The position numbers and the translations under genes are program-made. From NCBI RefSeq assembly GCF_040610475.1, contig NZ_JBEXMJ010000002.1, positions 77,471 through 141,470 on the forward strand: DNA of 64,000 bases, written 5' to 3'. The stretch is from Actinopolymorpha sp. NPDC004070 (GTDB lineage: Bacteria; Actinomycetota; Actinomycetes; Propionibacteriales; Actinopolymorphaceae). Every line of letters begins with the position of its first letter. Position 1 is the stretch's first letter. Below the pieces are notes generated by a model, which was not told the origin of the DNA, did no database searches, and saw nothing but the letters and a program-made list of their open reading frames with translations. This document shows, piece by piece, positions 27,452-36,630 of the stretch.

Positions 27452-27880
27452 TCAGTCGGTGTTCTCGGCCGGCTTGAGATTCCCGAGCATTGTCTGGAGG
27501 AGGGCGGCCGCGTCGCCCGGGTCGACGCCTCGGGTCAGGTCGGCGGCGACAGCCTCGAAGACCGGTGGCAGCTCGGGGATCAGCGAACGCCCGGCGGCGG
27601 TGAGCTCGACGACCACGGCGCGGCGGTCGGCCGGGTCGGGCGCACGCCGGACGAGTTCCTTCGCAGCCAAGCGGTCGACCAACCGGGTGATGCCGGCGGT
27701 GTCCGTACCGAGCAGGTCGGCCAGCCGGCGTGGACTGGACTGCCCGGTGAAGACGTGGACGAGGAGGCCGGCCTGTTGCGACGTCAGGCCGAATGGGGCG
27801 AAGCGCTGGTCCAGCGCGGTCCGCAGTTCGCGGGCGAGCCGGACGATGAGGCTCGTGGCCTGGACCGCGGGGCTGGGCAT
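27452..27880 (-). CDS. MarR-family transcriptional regulator
   Basis: The protein has 142 residues from the ATG at 27880. It has the MarR winged-helix layout: an N-terminal dimerisation helix (IVRLARELRTALDQRF), LTSQQAGLLVHVF, the recognition region SSPRRLADLLGTDTAGITRLVDRLAAKELV, and the wing APDPADRRAVVVELTAAG. It is divergent from a small NTF2-fold gene, and the 89-base gap contains a perfect palindrome. It probably represses itself and that gene in response to a small ligand. Confidence 0.88.
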   Translation of the reverse strand: MPSPAVQATSLIVRLARELRTALDQRFAPFGLTSQQAGLLVHVFTGQSSPRRLADLLGTDTAGITRLVDRLAAKELVRRAPDPADRRAVVVELTAAGRSLIPELPPVFEAVAADLTRGVDPGDAAALLQTMLGNLKPAENTD

Positions 27881-27901
27881 GATGCTCCTGTTAATTGTCG
27901 T

Positions 27902-27914
27902 GACAGTTACTGTC
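27902..27914. promoter_or_regulatory. MarR-type palindromic operator
   Basis: GACAGT-T-ACTGTC is a perfect 6-1-6 palindrome 22 bases upstream of the marR start and 55 bases upstream of the divergent gene. It lies in an AT-rich patch with TTAATT and TTATCG that could serve as promoter elements in either direction. Confidence 0.6.
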
Positions 27915-27969
27915 GCGGCTGTTATCGTACGGCAGCCAGCGCACCCAGACTCGTTCACGCGGAGGATCA

Positions 27970-28380
27970 GTGACAATGCCTGCCCTGGAAGAGGAGTTTC
28001 GACAGTTCTTCGAGCGGTTCGACACCAGCGGTGCCGACGTCTTCCACGAACAGTTCCTCAGTCTCGACCCGGCCAGGGCCGCCGTCGTGACCCGCGACCA
28101 GCTGCGAGCCGTGCTTCCCCGGCGCGCCCAGATGTTCGGCTCGGTCGGGGCGACCGGCACCCGCCTCCGCGATCTCGACGCCCGCCCGCTCGACGAACTC
28201 CACGCCCTCGTGGAGACGCATTGGGACGTGGACTTCGCCGACGAGAACGCCGAACCGCTCACGCTGCACGCCACCTACCTGCTTCGCCGCACAGACGACG
28301 GCTGGAGCGTCGTCGTCTACCTGAACCACCAGGACATCGGCGGCGTCATCGCCAACCGCGGCCAGACAGCCAGCACCTGA
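27970..28380 (+). CDS. SnoaL/NTF2-fold protein of unknown function
   Basis: The protein has 136 residues. The layout of a leading helix (EEEFRQFFERFDTSGADVFHEQFL), a middle LVETHWDVDF and a final SVVVYLNHQD strand fits the cone-shaped NTF2/SnoaL-like fold, related to DUF4440 proteins. The start is either GTG 27970 (GGAGG four bases upstream) or ATG 27976 (ten bases). It is the divergent partner of a MarR regulator and is likely its target. An enzymatic or ligand-binding role cannot be assigned. Confidence 0.7.
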   Translation: MTMPALEEEFRQFFERFDTSGADVFHEQFLSLDPARAAVVTRDQLRAVLPRRAQMFGSVGATGTRLRDLDARPLDELHALVETHWDVDFADENAEPLTLHATYLLRRTDDGWSVVVYLNHQDIGGVIANRGQTAST

Positions 28381-28386
28381 GGTCGT

Positions 28387-28414
28387 CCGAAATTCTTCCG
28401 CGGAAGAATTTCGG
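28387..28414. terminator. 28-bp perfect palindrome, probable bidirectional terminator
   Basis: CCGAAATTCTTCCG is followed immediately by its exact reverse complement CGGAAGAATTTCGG. It sits six bases after the NTF2-fold gene and five before the end of the convergent carboxylase gene. The AT-rich outer arms place T/A runs on either side, which would help release transcripts in both directions. Confidence 0.75.
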
Positions 28415-28419
28415 GCGGG

Positions 28420-31400
28420 TCAGCCCGAGACGCCGAGGCCGCGTTCGATGGCCTCGATCAGCCGGGGGCGGAGTTCGGCCGCACCGATCACCCTGTCCAC
28501 CGAACCGACCTCGACGGCTCGCTGGATGCTGTGGACCCGGTCGAATCCGGCCGCGACCTCGCCCAGCTTCTCGGCCCGCACCGCGGTGCGTACCTCCGCA
28601 AGCTCCGTCGCCAGCGCGGCGCGTTCGGCACCAACCGCGGCGGACACTCGCGCCGTCAGCTCCGACACCCTGGGGTCGGCCGCCGTACGAGCGTCGACCT
28701 CCGCCGCGAACACCACCGCGGCCGCGGGCGCGCCACCGAGCACCGACGCGAAGGAGCCCTCCACCGCCAGCACGGTGAGGTTCGGGTTCAGCGCCTTGGA
28801 GAACACCACGAACGCCCCGCCGTGATACCGCGAGATCACCGCGAACACGATCGGTCCGTCGAAGTTGACGACCGCGCGGCCGATCTCCGCGCCGTACTCC
28901 AGCTGCAGGTTGCGCATCGAGTCCGGCGACCCGTCGAACCCGGACAGGTTCGCCAGCACCACCAGGGGCCGGTTTCCGCTGGCCGCGTTGATCGCCCGCG
29001 CCACCTTCTTCGACGAACGCGGGAACAGCGTGCCGGAGGTGTAGGTGTCCGGGCCGTCGGTGGGCGGGAATCCCCGCCGGGGAACGGACTTCGACTCGAT
29101 CCCGAGCAGGCAGACCGGGTAGCCGCCGAGCCGTGCGTCCTGCACCACGGCGGTGTCGGCGTCGGCCATCCCGGCCCAGCGCTCGAGCACCGGGTGGTCC
29201 AGGTCGGCCACCGCGCGCATCACCGTACGGATGTCGAACGGCTTCTTACGGCCGGGGTTCGTCTCCGGCGAGAAGATGTCGCCGACCGTACGGAAGTCGC
29301 TGCCCGGCGCGTCGTGCGGATACGTCGTGACGTCGCGGTCCACCGGGTCCGTCGTGTCCGACCGCCGCGGCCCGGACTCACCCGGCACGACGTAGGTGTG
29401 GTCGTAGTGCGACATCAGCACGTCGCGGGCGCTCTTGAGGTCCGGCGCCCAGTACTGCGCCTGGCCGTTCGGGCCCATCACCCGGTCGTAGCCACCGATG
29501 CCGTAGTTGTCCTCCGCGGACACACCGCCGGAGAAGTCCAGCGACTGCTTGCCGGTGAGCACCATCGCGCTGTCCGGCGTCATCACCAGGATGCCCTTGG
29601 TGTGCATCAGCATCGTCGCCTCGGCGTTCCAGTACGGCTGCGCCCCGACGTTGATGCCGGCCACGACGACGTTGATCTCGCCGCCGGCCTGGGTGAACTC
29701 GACGATCCGCTTGAGCGCCGCGGCGATCCAGTCCATGTTCTCGGTGCCGGAGTCCATCGAGATGCGCGCGCCGGCCGACAGTGCGTACCACTCGACCGGT
29801 ATGCGCATCCGCTCGGCCAGGTCGAGTGCTGCGATGATCCGCGCGCACTCGGCCTCGGCCAGGGCACCGAGCGCCTTGGTCGGGTCGCCGCTGAGCACCA
29901 CCCGGGTGATGCCTTCCGGGCAGCGCGCAGTCGGCGTGCTGATCACCCCGACGATGATCGCCGCCTTGTTCAGGCCGCGCGGCCGGTCCACCGGCATGAG
30001 GATGCCGGAGTCGTCCAGGTCGTACTCCACTCCCGTCCCGCCGGGCCCGGCCACCATGTCGGTCAGCTCGTACGGGTAGACGGTGTTGCGGCGGCGCGAA
30101 CGCAGGACCTTCTGGGCGTAGTCGTCGAGCGGCTTGAGGCGTTCGGTGGTCCGCTCCTCCACGGACGTGACCACCCCGGACCCCGGCTGGTAGAAGAAGC
30201 GTGCCGTCACCGGGGCGACCGTGCCGTCCGGCCGTGCGACCCGGCCCTGGGCGAGCACCTCCTCGATGCCCGCACCGACGGTCAGCGGCGCGATGTTGCG
30301 CTGCAGCGCCGTCAGTTCCTCGACCTGTACGTCGACGACCGGCCAGATGTGCACCCAGACGTGGTTCATGTCCAGGCGGGCGCCGGCCGTGCCGCGTGCG
30401 CTGCGGGCCCGGCGGATCGCCTCCAGGCAGTTCGAGATGGCCCGCTCCACGTGCGGCAGGGACGTCACCTGCCCGTCCTCGTCGCGTACGACGGCGAACT
30501 GCCGCACCTGGGCCAGCGCGACCAGCCGCTGGTCGGCGTCGTTGTCCCGCGCCACGCAGTGGTAGAGCAGCACACCCTCGGGCGCTTCCAGGCGGTTTAT
30601 CCGGAAGTCACGCAGCCGCCAGAGGTTCAGCCGCCGGCCCACCATGGGGTGGACGCCGCGTACGTTGTCGTCCTCGACGACGGAGGCGCCAACCGGACGA
30701 TAGGTGAAGTACTCCACCGCCTTGTCGCCGCCACGGGCGACGGCGAGGGTGATCCGGCGTACGCCACGGCCCAGGGGCAGCGCGGCGACCAGTTCGCGCA
30801 ACGCGTCCGCCGACTCCTGCGGCACCTCCGGCGTGTCCGGCCCGTACAGGTAGAGGTCGACCACCGCCTCGTGCCCAGCTGGCCGGGCGACGACCTGGGC
30901 GGTGAGTGCCCGGGCCAGAGCACCGTCGGAGTCGGCGAGCTCGGCCACCGTGCCGACCGTGCTGACCAGGTGGGTGGGCCGGTCGTCCAGCGAGTAGTCG
31001 GCGGTCGCGAACGGTCTCCCGTCGACGGCCAGCTCACTCAGGCCGTGCAGCTCGTACTCGCGGTAGTGCCGGCGGATCAGCACCTCGAGCATCGGCTCCC
31101 ACTCGGCCCAGCCGTGCTCGAGCCGCCGGGTGAGGAACCCGACGATCTGCTCGGGGATGGCCGCCAGCGCCTCGATCCGCTGCTGCCGGTCGGGCGCGTC
31201 CGGATTGGCCGCGAGCGAGTCGACCGCGGCGCCCACCCCGGCCACCACCTCCGCCCGCGCCTCGTCCACCAGCGGCTGGTCGAACCAGCGGAAGCGGACG
31301 CTGCGGGCCAGGTCGCCGACGACCGGGAAACGTAGCTGGGTGGCGAGCACGAGCCGCTCCAGTACGTCGTGCACGCGGCCGTCCAGCGGCGCCGCCGGCA

Positions 31401-33954
31401 GCGGCTCGGTGCTCCACGCCTGCAGCAGCGCGGTGACCAGCAGGACGTCCAGCCTCGACCGCTGCTGGGCGAGGAAGATGCGGAACACCGCCTCGTCCAG
31501 CTCGGGGCTGCGCTCCAGGTCGGTGACGCCGTAGTGCCCGAGTACGCGGGCCAGCCGGGCGCGGAACTCCTCCGGCAGGCCGCCGCGCTCGGGGTCGAGA
31601 CTCTGGAGGTACGTGTGGAAGTGCTCGCGCGGGCTGTGTACCCGGTGTTCGGTGCTGACCTCCTCGCCCACCGGCCGGTTGCGGCTCAGCTCGGCGAAGT
31701 CGGCGAACACCTGCAGCAGCTCGATCTCTGCCGACATCGGCGCCTGCCCGGCCGCCGCGAGCTCAGCCCGGGCGGTCAGGTAACCGGCCAGCATCTGGCC
31801 CTCGTCCCGGGCGTCCACGTCGTAGCCGAGCAGCATGCTGCGCAGGTCGGCCAGGCCGCGCTCGGCGCGTTCCTCGGCGGACTTGCGTACGGTCTCGGTG
31901 GGCAGGTCCAGGTCGACGGCCGGCACCGCGGCGCCCGGCAGGCCCGCCGGCGCACTCTCGGCCCCCGCCGACGCGGCGTCGGCGACCGGCTCCAGCCGGA
32001 GCAGCGGCGCACTCGTCTCGACCTGGCTCCCGGCGGAGACCAGCAGCTCCCGCACGGTCGCCCGGAACGGCGCGTAGAGCACCGTCTCCATCTTCATGCT
32101 CTCCAGCACCAGTACCGGGGCGCCCGCCTCGACCTCGGCGCCCACCGCCACCGGCGTCGCGACGACCAGGGCCGGCGCCGGCGAGCGCAGCACCCCGCCC
32201 TCGCCCCGGCTCACCCGGTGGGTGACGCCGTTGACCTCGACCGTGTGCACCGGACCGTGGGTGGCGGTGACCAGCCGGAACGTCCGCCCGTCCACGGTCA
32301 GTCGGGCGCCGTAGGTGCCGGACCGCTCCAGCTCGCCGTAGACGACGTGCTGCTCGTCGCCGTTGCCGACGCCGACCCGGAACCTGTGCGGGCCGATCTG
32401 CGCGACGGTGACGCGGTAGGCGACGCCGCGCAGCTCCAGGTCGATCGCCCGGCCGACCTCGTGCTGCACCTGCGGACGGCCGCCGTGCGCGGTCTCCAGC
32501 AGCCGCCGGAGCTCGACCTGCTTGGCCTCCTCGTACCCCTCGATCGCGGCCGCGACCAGCCCGACGCCGGAGTGGCGGTGCGAGACCAGCCGGCCCTGCC
32601 CGCGTACGCGGTCGATCCAGGCGGTGTCCGCGCTGCCGTCGATCACCTCGGGCTGGTCGAGCAGCGCGAGGATGAAGCCCTTGTTGCTGACGCCGCCCTC
32701 GATGATCACCGTGGTCGCGCCCACCGCGCGGCGCAGCCGGGCCAGCGCCTCGTCCCGGTCGCGGCCGTAGGCGATGATCTTGGCGATCATCGAGTCGAAC
32801 TCGGCCGGGATGGTGTCGCCGGCGCTGACACCGGTGTCCACGCGTACGCCGGGCCCGGCCGGCAGGTCCAGCAGCGCGATCCGGCCCGGCGATGGGGCGA
32901 AGTCACGGTCGGGGTCCTCGGCGTTCAGCCGGGCCTCGATCGCGTGCCCGGACTCGACCGGCCGCTCGCCTTCCAGCCGGCCGCCGGCGGCGATCCGGAC
33001 CTGGGCCTTCACCAGGTCCATGCCGGTGGTCAGTTCGGTGACCGGGTGCTCGACCTGCAGGCGGGTGTTGACCTCGAGGAACGACAGCAGATCGTCCTGC
33101 GGGCGGTAGAGGAACTCGACCGTCCCGGCGCCACGGTAGCCGACCGCGAGCGCGAGCCGCTCGGCCGCGCCCTTGATCTGGTCGGCCTGCTCCGCGGACA
33201 GCACCGGTGAGGCGGACTCCTCGATCACCTTCTGGTTGCGGCGCTGCACCGAGCAGTCGCGTACCCCGAGAGCCCAGGCGGCGCCCTGGCCGTCGGCGAT
33301 CACCTGCACCTCGACGTGCCGCGCGCCGGTCACCAGCTGCTCGAGGTAGACCACGCCGCTACCGAACGACCGCTCGGCCTCGTCACGGGTCCGGTCGTAC
33401 GCCTGCTTGAGGTCCTCGGCGGACATGATCACCCGGATGCCCCGGCCGCCGCCGCCCGCTGCCGCCTTCAGCATCAGCGGGTAGCCGATCCGGTCCGCCG
33501 CGTCGAGTGCGGCGTCCAGCGTCTCGACCGGACCGCCGCTCCACCGCGAGACCGGGACGCCGACCTCCTCTGCCACCAGCTTGGAGGCGATCTTGTCGCC
33601 GAGCCTGCGCATCGCCTCCGGCGTCGGGCCGATGAAGGTGACGCCGAGGCGTTCGCAGAGTTCGGCGAACGCCGGATCCTCCGCGACGAAGCCCCAGCCG
33701 ACCCAGGCGGCGTCGGCCCCGGTGTCCCGGAGGGCGCGTTCGAGGACCGCGTGGTCGACGTAGGGCCGGGCGGACGCCGGGCCCAGTGAGTAGGCGAGGT
33801 CGGCCTGTCGTACGAACGTCGCCGTGCGCTCGACGTCGGTGTAGAGAGCGACCGTCTCGATCGGCTCGCCGCCCTCCGCGTTGAGCTCGCGTACGGCGTT
33901 GATCAGCCGCATCGCGGCCTCGCCGCGGTTCACCACTGCGATCCGCCTGAACAC
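28420..33954 (-). CDS. Single-chain multidomain biotin-dependent acyl-CoA carboxylase (eukaryotic ACC-like layout)
   Basis: The protein has 1,844 residues from a GTG at 33954, supported by GGGAGG seven bases upstream; an ATG at 33987 would add 11. Biotin carboxylase with an ATP-grasp (KAAAGGGGRGIRV, then EVNTRLQVEHPVTE) occupies about 1-450. The biotin-carrier domain carries K621 in VLESMKMETV. Residues about 700-1290 form a long central region without recognised catalytic motifs. A complete carboxyltransferase follows, about 1300-1800, with PRGLNKAAIIVGVISTPTAR, SGARISMDSGTENMDW and RRGFPPTDGPDTYTSGTLF. It would carboxylate an acyl-CoA, probably acetyl-CoA. Most bacteria use separate subunits. 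It is monocistronic with a palindromic terminator. Confidence 0.93.
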   Translation of the reverse strand: MFRRIAVVNRGEAAMRLINAVRELNAEGGEPIETVALYTDVERTATFVRQADLAYSLGPASARPYVDHAVLERALRDTGADAAWVGWGFVAEDPAFAELCERLGVTFIGPTPEAMRRLGDKIASKLVAEEVGVPVSRWSGGPVETLDAALDAADRIGYPLMLKAAAGGGGRGIRVIMSAEDLKQAYDRTRDEAERSFGSGVVYLEQLVTGARHVEVQVIADGQGAAWALGVRDCSVQRRNQKVIEESASPVLSAEQADQIKGAAERLALAVGYRGAGTVEFLYRPQDDLLSFLEVNTRLQVEHPVTELTTGMDLVKAQVRIAAGGRLEGERPVESGHAIEARLNAEDPDRDFAPSPGRIALLDLPAGPGVRVDTGVSAGDTIPAEFDSMIAKIIAYGRDRDEALARLRRAVGATTVIIEGGVSNKGFILALLDQPEVIDGSADTAWIDRVRGQGRLVSHRHSGVGLVAAAIEGYEEAKQVELRRLLETAHGGRPQVQHEVGRAIDLELRGVAYRVTVAQIGPHRFRVGVGNGDEQHVVYGELERSGTYGARLTVDGRTFRLVTATHGPVHTVEVNGVTHRVSRGEGGVLRSPAPALVVATPVAVGAEVEAGAPVLVLESMKMETVLYAPFRATVRELLVSAGSQVETSAPLLRLEPVADAASAGAESAPAGLPGAAVPAVDLDLPTETVRKSAEERAERGLADLRSMLLGYDVDARDEGQMLAGYLTARAELAAAGQAPMSAEIELLQVFADFAELSRNRPVGEEVSTEHRVHSPREHFHTYLQSLDPERGGLPEEFRARLARVLGHYGVTDLERSPELDEAVFRIFLAQQRSRLDVLLVTALLQAWSTEPLPAAPLDGRVHDVLERLVLATQLRFPVVGDLARSVRFRWFDQPLVDEARAEVVAGVGAAVDSLAANPDAPDRQQRIEALAAIPEQIVGFLTRRLEHGWAEWEPMLEVLIRRHYREYELHGLSELAVDGRPFATADYSLDDRPTHLVSTVGTVAELADSDGALARALTAQVVARPAGHEAVVDLYLYGPDTPEVPQESADALRELVAALPLGRGVRRITLAVARGGDKAVEYFTYRPVGASVVEDDNVRGVHPMVGRRLNLWRLRDFRINRLEAPEGVLLYHCVARDNDADQRLVALAQVRQFAVVRDEDGQVTSLPHVERAISNCLEAIRRARSARGTAGARLDMNHVWVHIWPVVDVQVEELTALQRNIAPLTVGAGIEEVLAQGRVARPDGTVAPVTARFFYQPGSGVVTSVEERTTERLKPLDDYAQKVLRSRRRNTVYPYELTDMVAGPGGTGVEYDLDDSGILMPVDRPRGLNKAAIIVGVISTPTARCPEGITRVVLSGDPTKALGALAEAECARIIAALDLAERMRIPVEWYALSAGARISMDSGTENMDWIAAALKRIVEFTQAGGEINVVVAGINVGAQPYWNAEATMLMHTKGILVMTPDSAMVLTGKQSLDFSGGVSAEDNYGIGGYDRVMGPNGQAQYWAPDLKSARDVLMSHYDHTYVVPGESGPRRSDTTDPVDRDVTTYPHDAPGSDFRTVGDIFSPETNPGRKKPFDIRTVMRAVADLDHPVLERWAGMADADTAVVQDARLGGYPVCLLGIESKSVPRRGFPPTDGPDTYTSGTLFPRSSKKVARAINAASGNRPLVVLANLSGFDGSPDSMRNLQLEYGAEIGRAVVNFDGPIVFAVISRYHGGAFVVFSKALNPNLTVLAVEGSFASVLGGAPAAAVVFAAEVDARTAADPRVSELTARVSAAVGAERAALATELAEVRTAVRAEKLGEVAAGFDRVHSIQRAVEVGSVDRVIGAAELRPRLIEAIERGLGVSG

Positions 33955-34333
33955 CGACCGGCCTCCCACACTCCACCTGCGCTTCACGGCGCCGACCCCC
34001 GACAGACCCCCGCCACCACGGCACAGGCTTTCAGATCCGGCGAGTTACCGTCGAGTCAACCTGACCCGCGCGGCATTGTCACCGCAGCGTCGACCGGTTG
34101 CCACGTTCCGTGTCCGGCGGAAGGCTCCCCTGCTGACCGGGAGGGCTCCACCCACGGATGCAGACCATACGGTCCGCCGACGGCAGGTGTCTCGGTGCCC
34201 ACCGCGACCGGCTCGTGGGCGGCGCCTCGGGTTTACGTCTCACGCGGCGTTCGAGTGCGCCCTGCGCGGTGGTCCAGACGGTGCCCAGCCCGCGGGCACG
34301 GGAGGCCAACATGAAGCTCAGCCCCGGTCGGGC
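33955..34333. other. Intergenic region upstream of the carboxylase gene
   Basis: This gap of 379 bases holds the carboxylase promoter on the minus strand. A TTGACT reading leftwards from 34059 resembles a -35 element, but no good -10 was found at the expected distance. A short AGCCC/GGGCT hairpin at 34322-34335 abuts the end of the gene at 34334. A 77-codon minus-strand open frame (34079-34312) lacks a ribosome-binding site and looks spurious. Nothing else recognisable. Confidence 0.4.
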
Positions 34334-35575
34334 TCAGCGCGGGTTCACGATCCGATAGATATGGACGCCGTAACCGTCGAAGGAGTCGCTGAACCGTCCC
34401 TGCGACACCGCGAGCGTACGGTCCTCGTCGACGACCTCGACCCGGGAGGCGCCGGCCGCCGAGCCGCTGAGGACGAAGCGGCCCACGGTGGACGCGGGCC
34501 GCATGGCCACGGCGAACACGTACGTCACCCCGGCCTGCCGCTTCACCATCGTGTCGATCGGCACCGCGGAGTTCGAGCTGGTCACCGCGACGGCCCCGGC
34601 CACCGACGGCCGGTTGAGCACCGGGGCCAACCGGTGGATCAGTGCGTTCTCCCTCGTCACCGCCGCCAGCATCACCGGGTCGTGCAGCAACCTCGCCGCG
34701 TCGAACTCCGGCGCGAACCGGTGGACGAAGTAGAGGATCCCGCGGGAGCCGTGGATCAGTGACATCCAGACCTCGGCACGGAACTGGTGCGGGGTGACCT
34801 GGTTGTTTCCGGAGATGTTGGTGGTCTCGACGAAGTTCCAGACGATCTTGCGCCGGCCGGCCCACGTCCGCAGCCGGTCGACGCCCTTCGCCACCAGGTA
34901 CAGCGGGAGACCGTCGGCGACCGGATAGACGTCGAAGCTCACGATGTCGGCGCCCCTGACGTACTTCGGATAGTCGTCGAGGGACGCGTCCGGGCCACGG
35001 CCGATCCAGTCGTCGTCGGCCACCCCGCGGCCGAGGTTGAGGAACACCGGCCGAGTGCGGTCCGCGCTCACCATCTGGCGGTACCTCGCCACGATCACCG
35101 CCGGGTCGACCGGCGGACCGTAGCCTCCGCCCGGCAGCGGCTGCGCGTTGTCCGGCTCGTCCATCTGGGTCCAGCCGACGACCGGGGGCCGGCCGCCACG
35201 GCGCAGGGCGACGTCGTTCTGGTCGGCGAGCACCGACATGCCGTGTTGTGCGAGCGTCGTCAGCTGCTCCTCGGTCGGCCCCTGCCACAGCCCGACGTAG
35301 AGGTTGATGCCCGCTTGTTGGTACTGCGGAGCCAGTGACGGTTCCTGCAGCCACACCCCGATCGGGAAGTACCCCGGATTGGGCCGGGGGCAGGGGCCGT
35401 TCGCCCAACGGCTGTAGGGGTTGACCACCGTCGGCCCACCGCGGTCGGCGAGTGAGGTGGAGGACGTGGGCGTCCCGGCGAGCGCCGCCACCACCGGCGT
35501 CGCACCCGAGGCGAGGGCCGTTCCCGCGGCCAGCGTGAGGAACTTCCGTCGCGACGTTCCCGAATCGTCTGCCAT
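34334..35575 (-). CDS. Tat-exported TIM-barrel-like protein, putative glycoside hydrolase
   Basis: The protein has 413 residues. A textbook twin-arginine signal (TSRRKFLTLAAGTALASG) predicts export. The mature part starts with FPIGVWLQEP and contains QQAGINLYVGLW, VVGWTQMDEPDN and IVSFDVYPVAD, a pattern of strands and acidic loops seen in TIM-barrel glycosidases; the MDEP segment could hold the acid/base glutamate. A small beta-sandwich seems to end the protein. I cannot assign a GH family. It follows the sulfotransferase gene by 26 bases on the same strand, so the two are probably cotranscribed. Confidence 0.7.
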   Translation of the reverse strand: MADDSGTSRRKFLTLAAGTALASGATPVVAALAGTPTSSTSLADRGGPTVVNPYSRWANGPCPRPNPGYFPIGVWLQEPSLAPQYQQAGINLYVGLWQGPTEEQLTTLAQHGMSVLADQNDVALRRGGRPPVVGWTQMDEPDNAQPLPGGGYGPPVDPAVIVARYRQMVSADRTRPVFLNLGRGVADDDWIGRGPDASLDDYPKYVRGADIVSFDVYPVADGLPLYLVAKGVDRLRTWAGRRKIVWNFVETTNISGNNQVTPHQFRAEVWMSLIHGSRGILYFVHRFAPEFDAARLLHDPVMLAAVTRENALIHRLAPVLNRPSVAGAVAVTSSNSAVPIDTMVKRQAGVTYVFAVAMRPASTVGRFVLSGSAAGASRVEVVDEDRTLAVSQGRFSDSFDGYGVHIYRIVNPR

Positions 35576-35601
35576 GCCGAGCCTCCCTGCCGTCAGAACC
35601 G

Positions 35602-36450
35602 TCAGAAGGAGTGCCGAACGGCGAGCGTGCGCGCCACCCGCTCCTCGTTGTACCCCTCACCCAGCCAGTCGAACAGCCCCCGCAGCGCCGACGGGTCCTT
35701 GACGTAGTCGTCGAAGTGAACGTGGTAGCCGCGCTCGGCACGCTTGTCCACCGCCTCGCGCAGGCGCCCCTCGAGCATGGCCAGATCGGCCAGGGCGTTC
35801 GGCGTGTGGTTGTTCCACCTGCTGCGCGCGACGTCGGCGAGGTTCCTGGTGTTCAGGATGAACCGCGCGCCCGGGAAGAGCGTCTCGACGAACGCGAGGT
35901 AGTCGTCCGGAGGGGACTGCCACCAGCGAATCTCCTTGAAGCCCGCCACGCGGGTCCCCGGCTCCGGGCGGAGCAATGTCTCCGTCACCAGCTGGCGCAT
36001 CCGCGCGACGGCGAGCGCGGGAGGGTACTCGTCGATGCCGTACCACGGGTTTTGTGGCGTGAGCGGTTCGTCGCCGGCCCACCGCACGCGGGCGTCCAGG
36101 GCGGCGGAGTGGTACTCGAACAGCCGGTGCAGGCCCCCGCCGTTCTCCCCGCGGATGCAGTACCCGGGGGTTCCGTCGAGCAGGGACATGAGCAGGGTCG
36201 ACCCCGAACGCCCGTACGTCACGACGAAGAGGTACCGCAGCTCGGCCCGGTCGTCCGGACTCTCCGCGGCAGCGGAGCCTCCCCGAAGCGCGTCCAGCTG
36301 CAGCTGCAGCCGGTCGATGTCCGTACGCAGCCGGTCGATGTCCGTACGCAGCCGCTGGTTCTGCCCGAGCAACACGTCCCGGTGCCGAACGAGCCGGCCA
36401 AGGGCGGGAACCGCGGTGATCGCGGCTGTTCGCAGAAAGCTGCTGCCCAT
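35602..36450 (-). CDS. P-loop sulfotransferase with N-terminal coiled coil
   Basis: The protein has 282 residues from the ATG at 36450. The PAPS-binding 5'-phosphosulfate loop is TYGRSGSTLLMSLLDG (about 80-95) and the 3'-phosphate loop is ILNTRNLADVARSRW. Ahead of the catalytic domain is a short coiled coil built from repeated RTDIDRL heptads (about 35-48), encoded by perfect 21-base DNA repeats. It would move sulfate from PAPS onto a sugar hydroxyl of a glycan or glycolipid. It is followed by a Tat-exported hydrolase-like gene and is divergent from a pyruvyltransferase-family gene, which suggests work on an acidic surface glycan. Confidence 0.85.
   Translation of the reverse strand: MGSSFLRTAAITAVPALGRLVRHRDVLLGQNQRLRTDIDRLRTDIDRLQLQLDALRGGSAAAESPDDRAELRYLFVVTYGRSGSTLLMSLLDGTPGYCIRGENGGGLHRLFEYHSAALDARVRWAGDEPLTPQNPWYGIDEYPPALAVARMRQLVTETLLRPEPGTRVAGFKEIRWWQSPPDDYLAFVETLFPGARFILNTRNLADVARSRWNNHTPNALADLAMLEGRLREAVDKRAERGYHVHFDDYVKDPSALRGLFDWLGEGYNEERVARTLAVRHSF
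36306..36354. repeat. 21-bp tandem repeat coding for coiled-coil heptads
   Basis: Two perfect 21-base units (36306-36326 and 36327-36347) are followed by a 7-base partial third unit. Read on the minus strand, each adds one heptad RTDIDRL to the N-terminal coiled coil of the sulfotransferase. The unit keeps the reading frame, so copy number could change by slippage without breaking the gene. Confidence 0.8.
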
Positions 36451-36630
36451 ACTCCCCTGCCTCGGTCTGACCCGGTCTGGGTCACGGTGTCCTGGCTGCC
36501 TCCTACCCGGGTGAGCGGGCTTCTGGACCTGTCGTCGCGGAGACGGCACCATAGGCCACTCGGCGAAAGCCGTGATCCAGACCGTCGTCGGCCGGACACG
36601 CACTGTCCACCTCACGCCCCAGGAACCGTC

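Noticed and set aside
28531..31335. 934-codon plus-strand open frame opposite the carboxylase
   Set aside because: Low-complexity His/Arg/Val translation and no start signal; the carboxylase frame on the other strand is intact through the whole region.
34079..34312. 77-codon minus-strand frame in the gap upstream of the carboxylase
   Set aside because: No ribosome-binding site, Arg-rich random composition and no recognisable motif.
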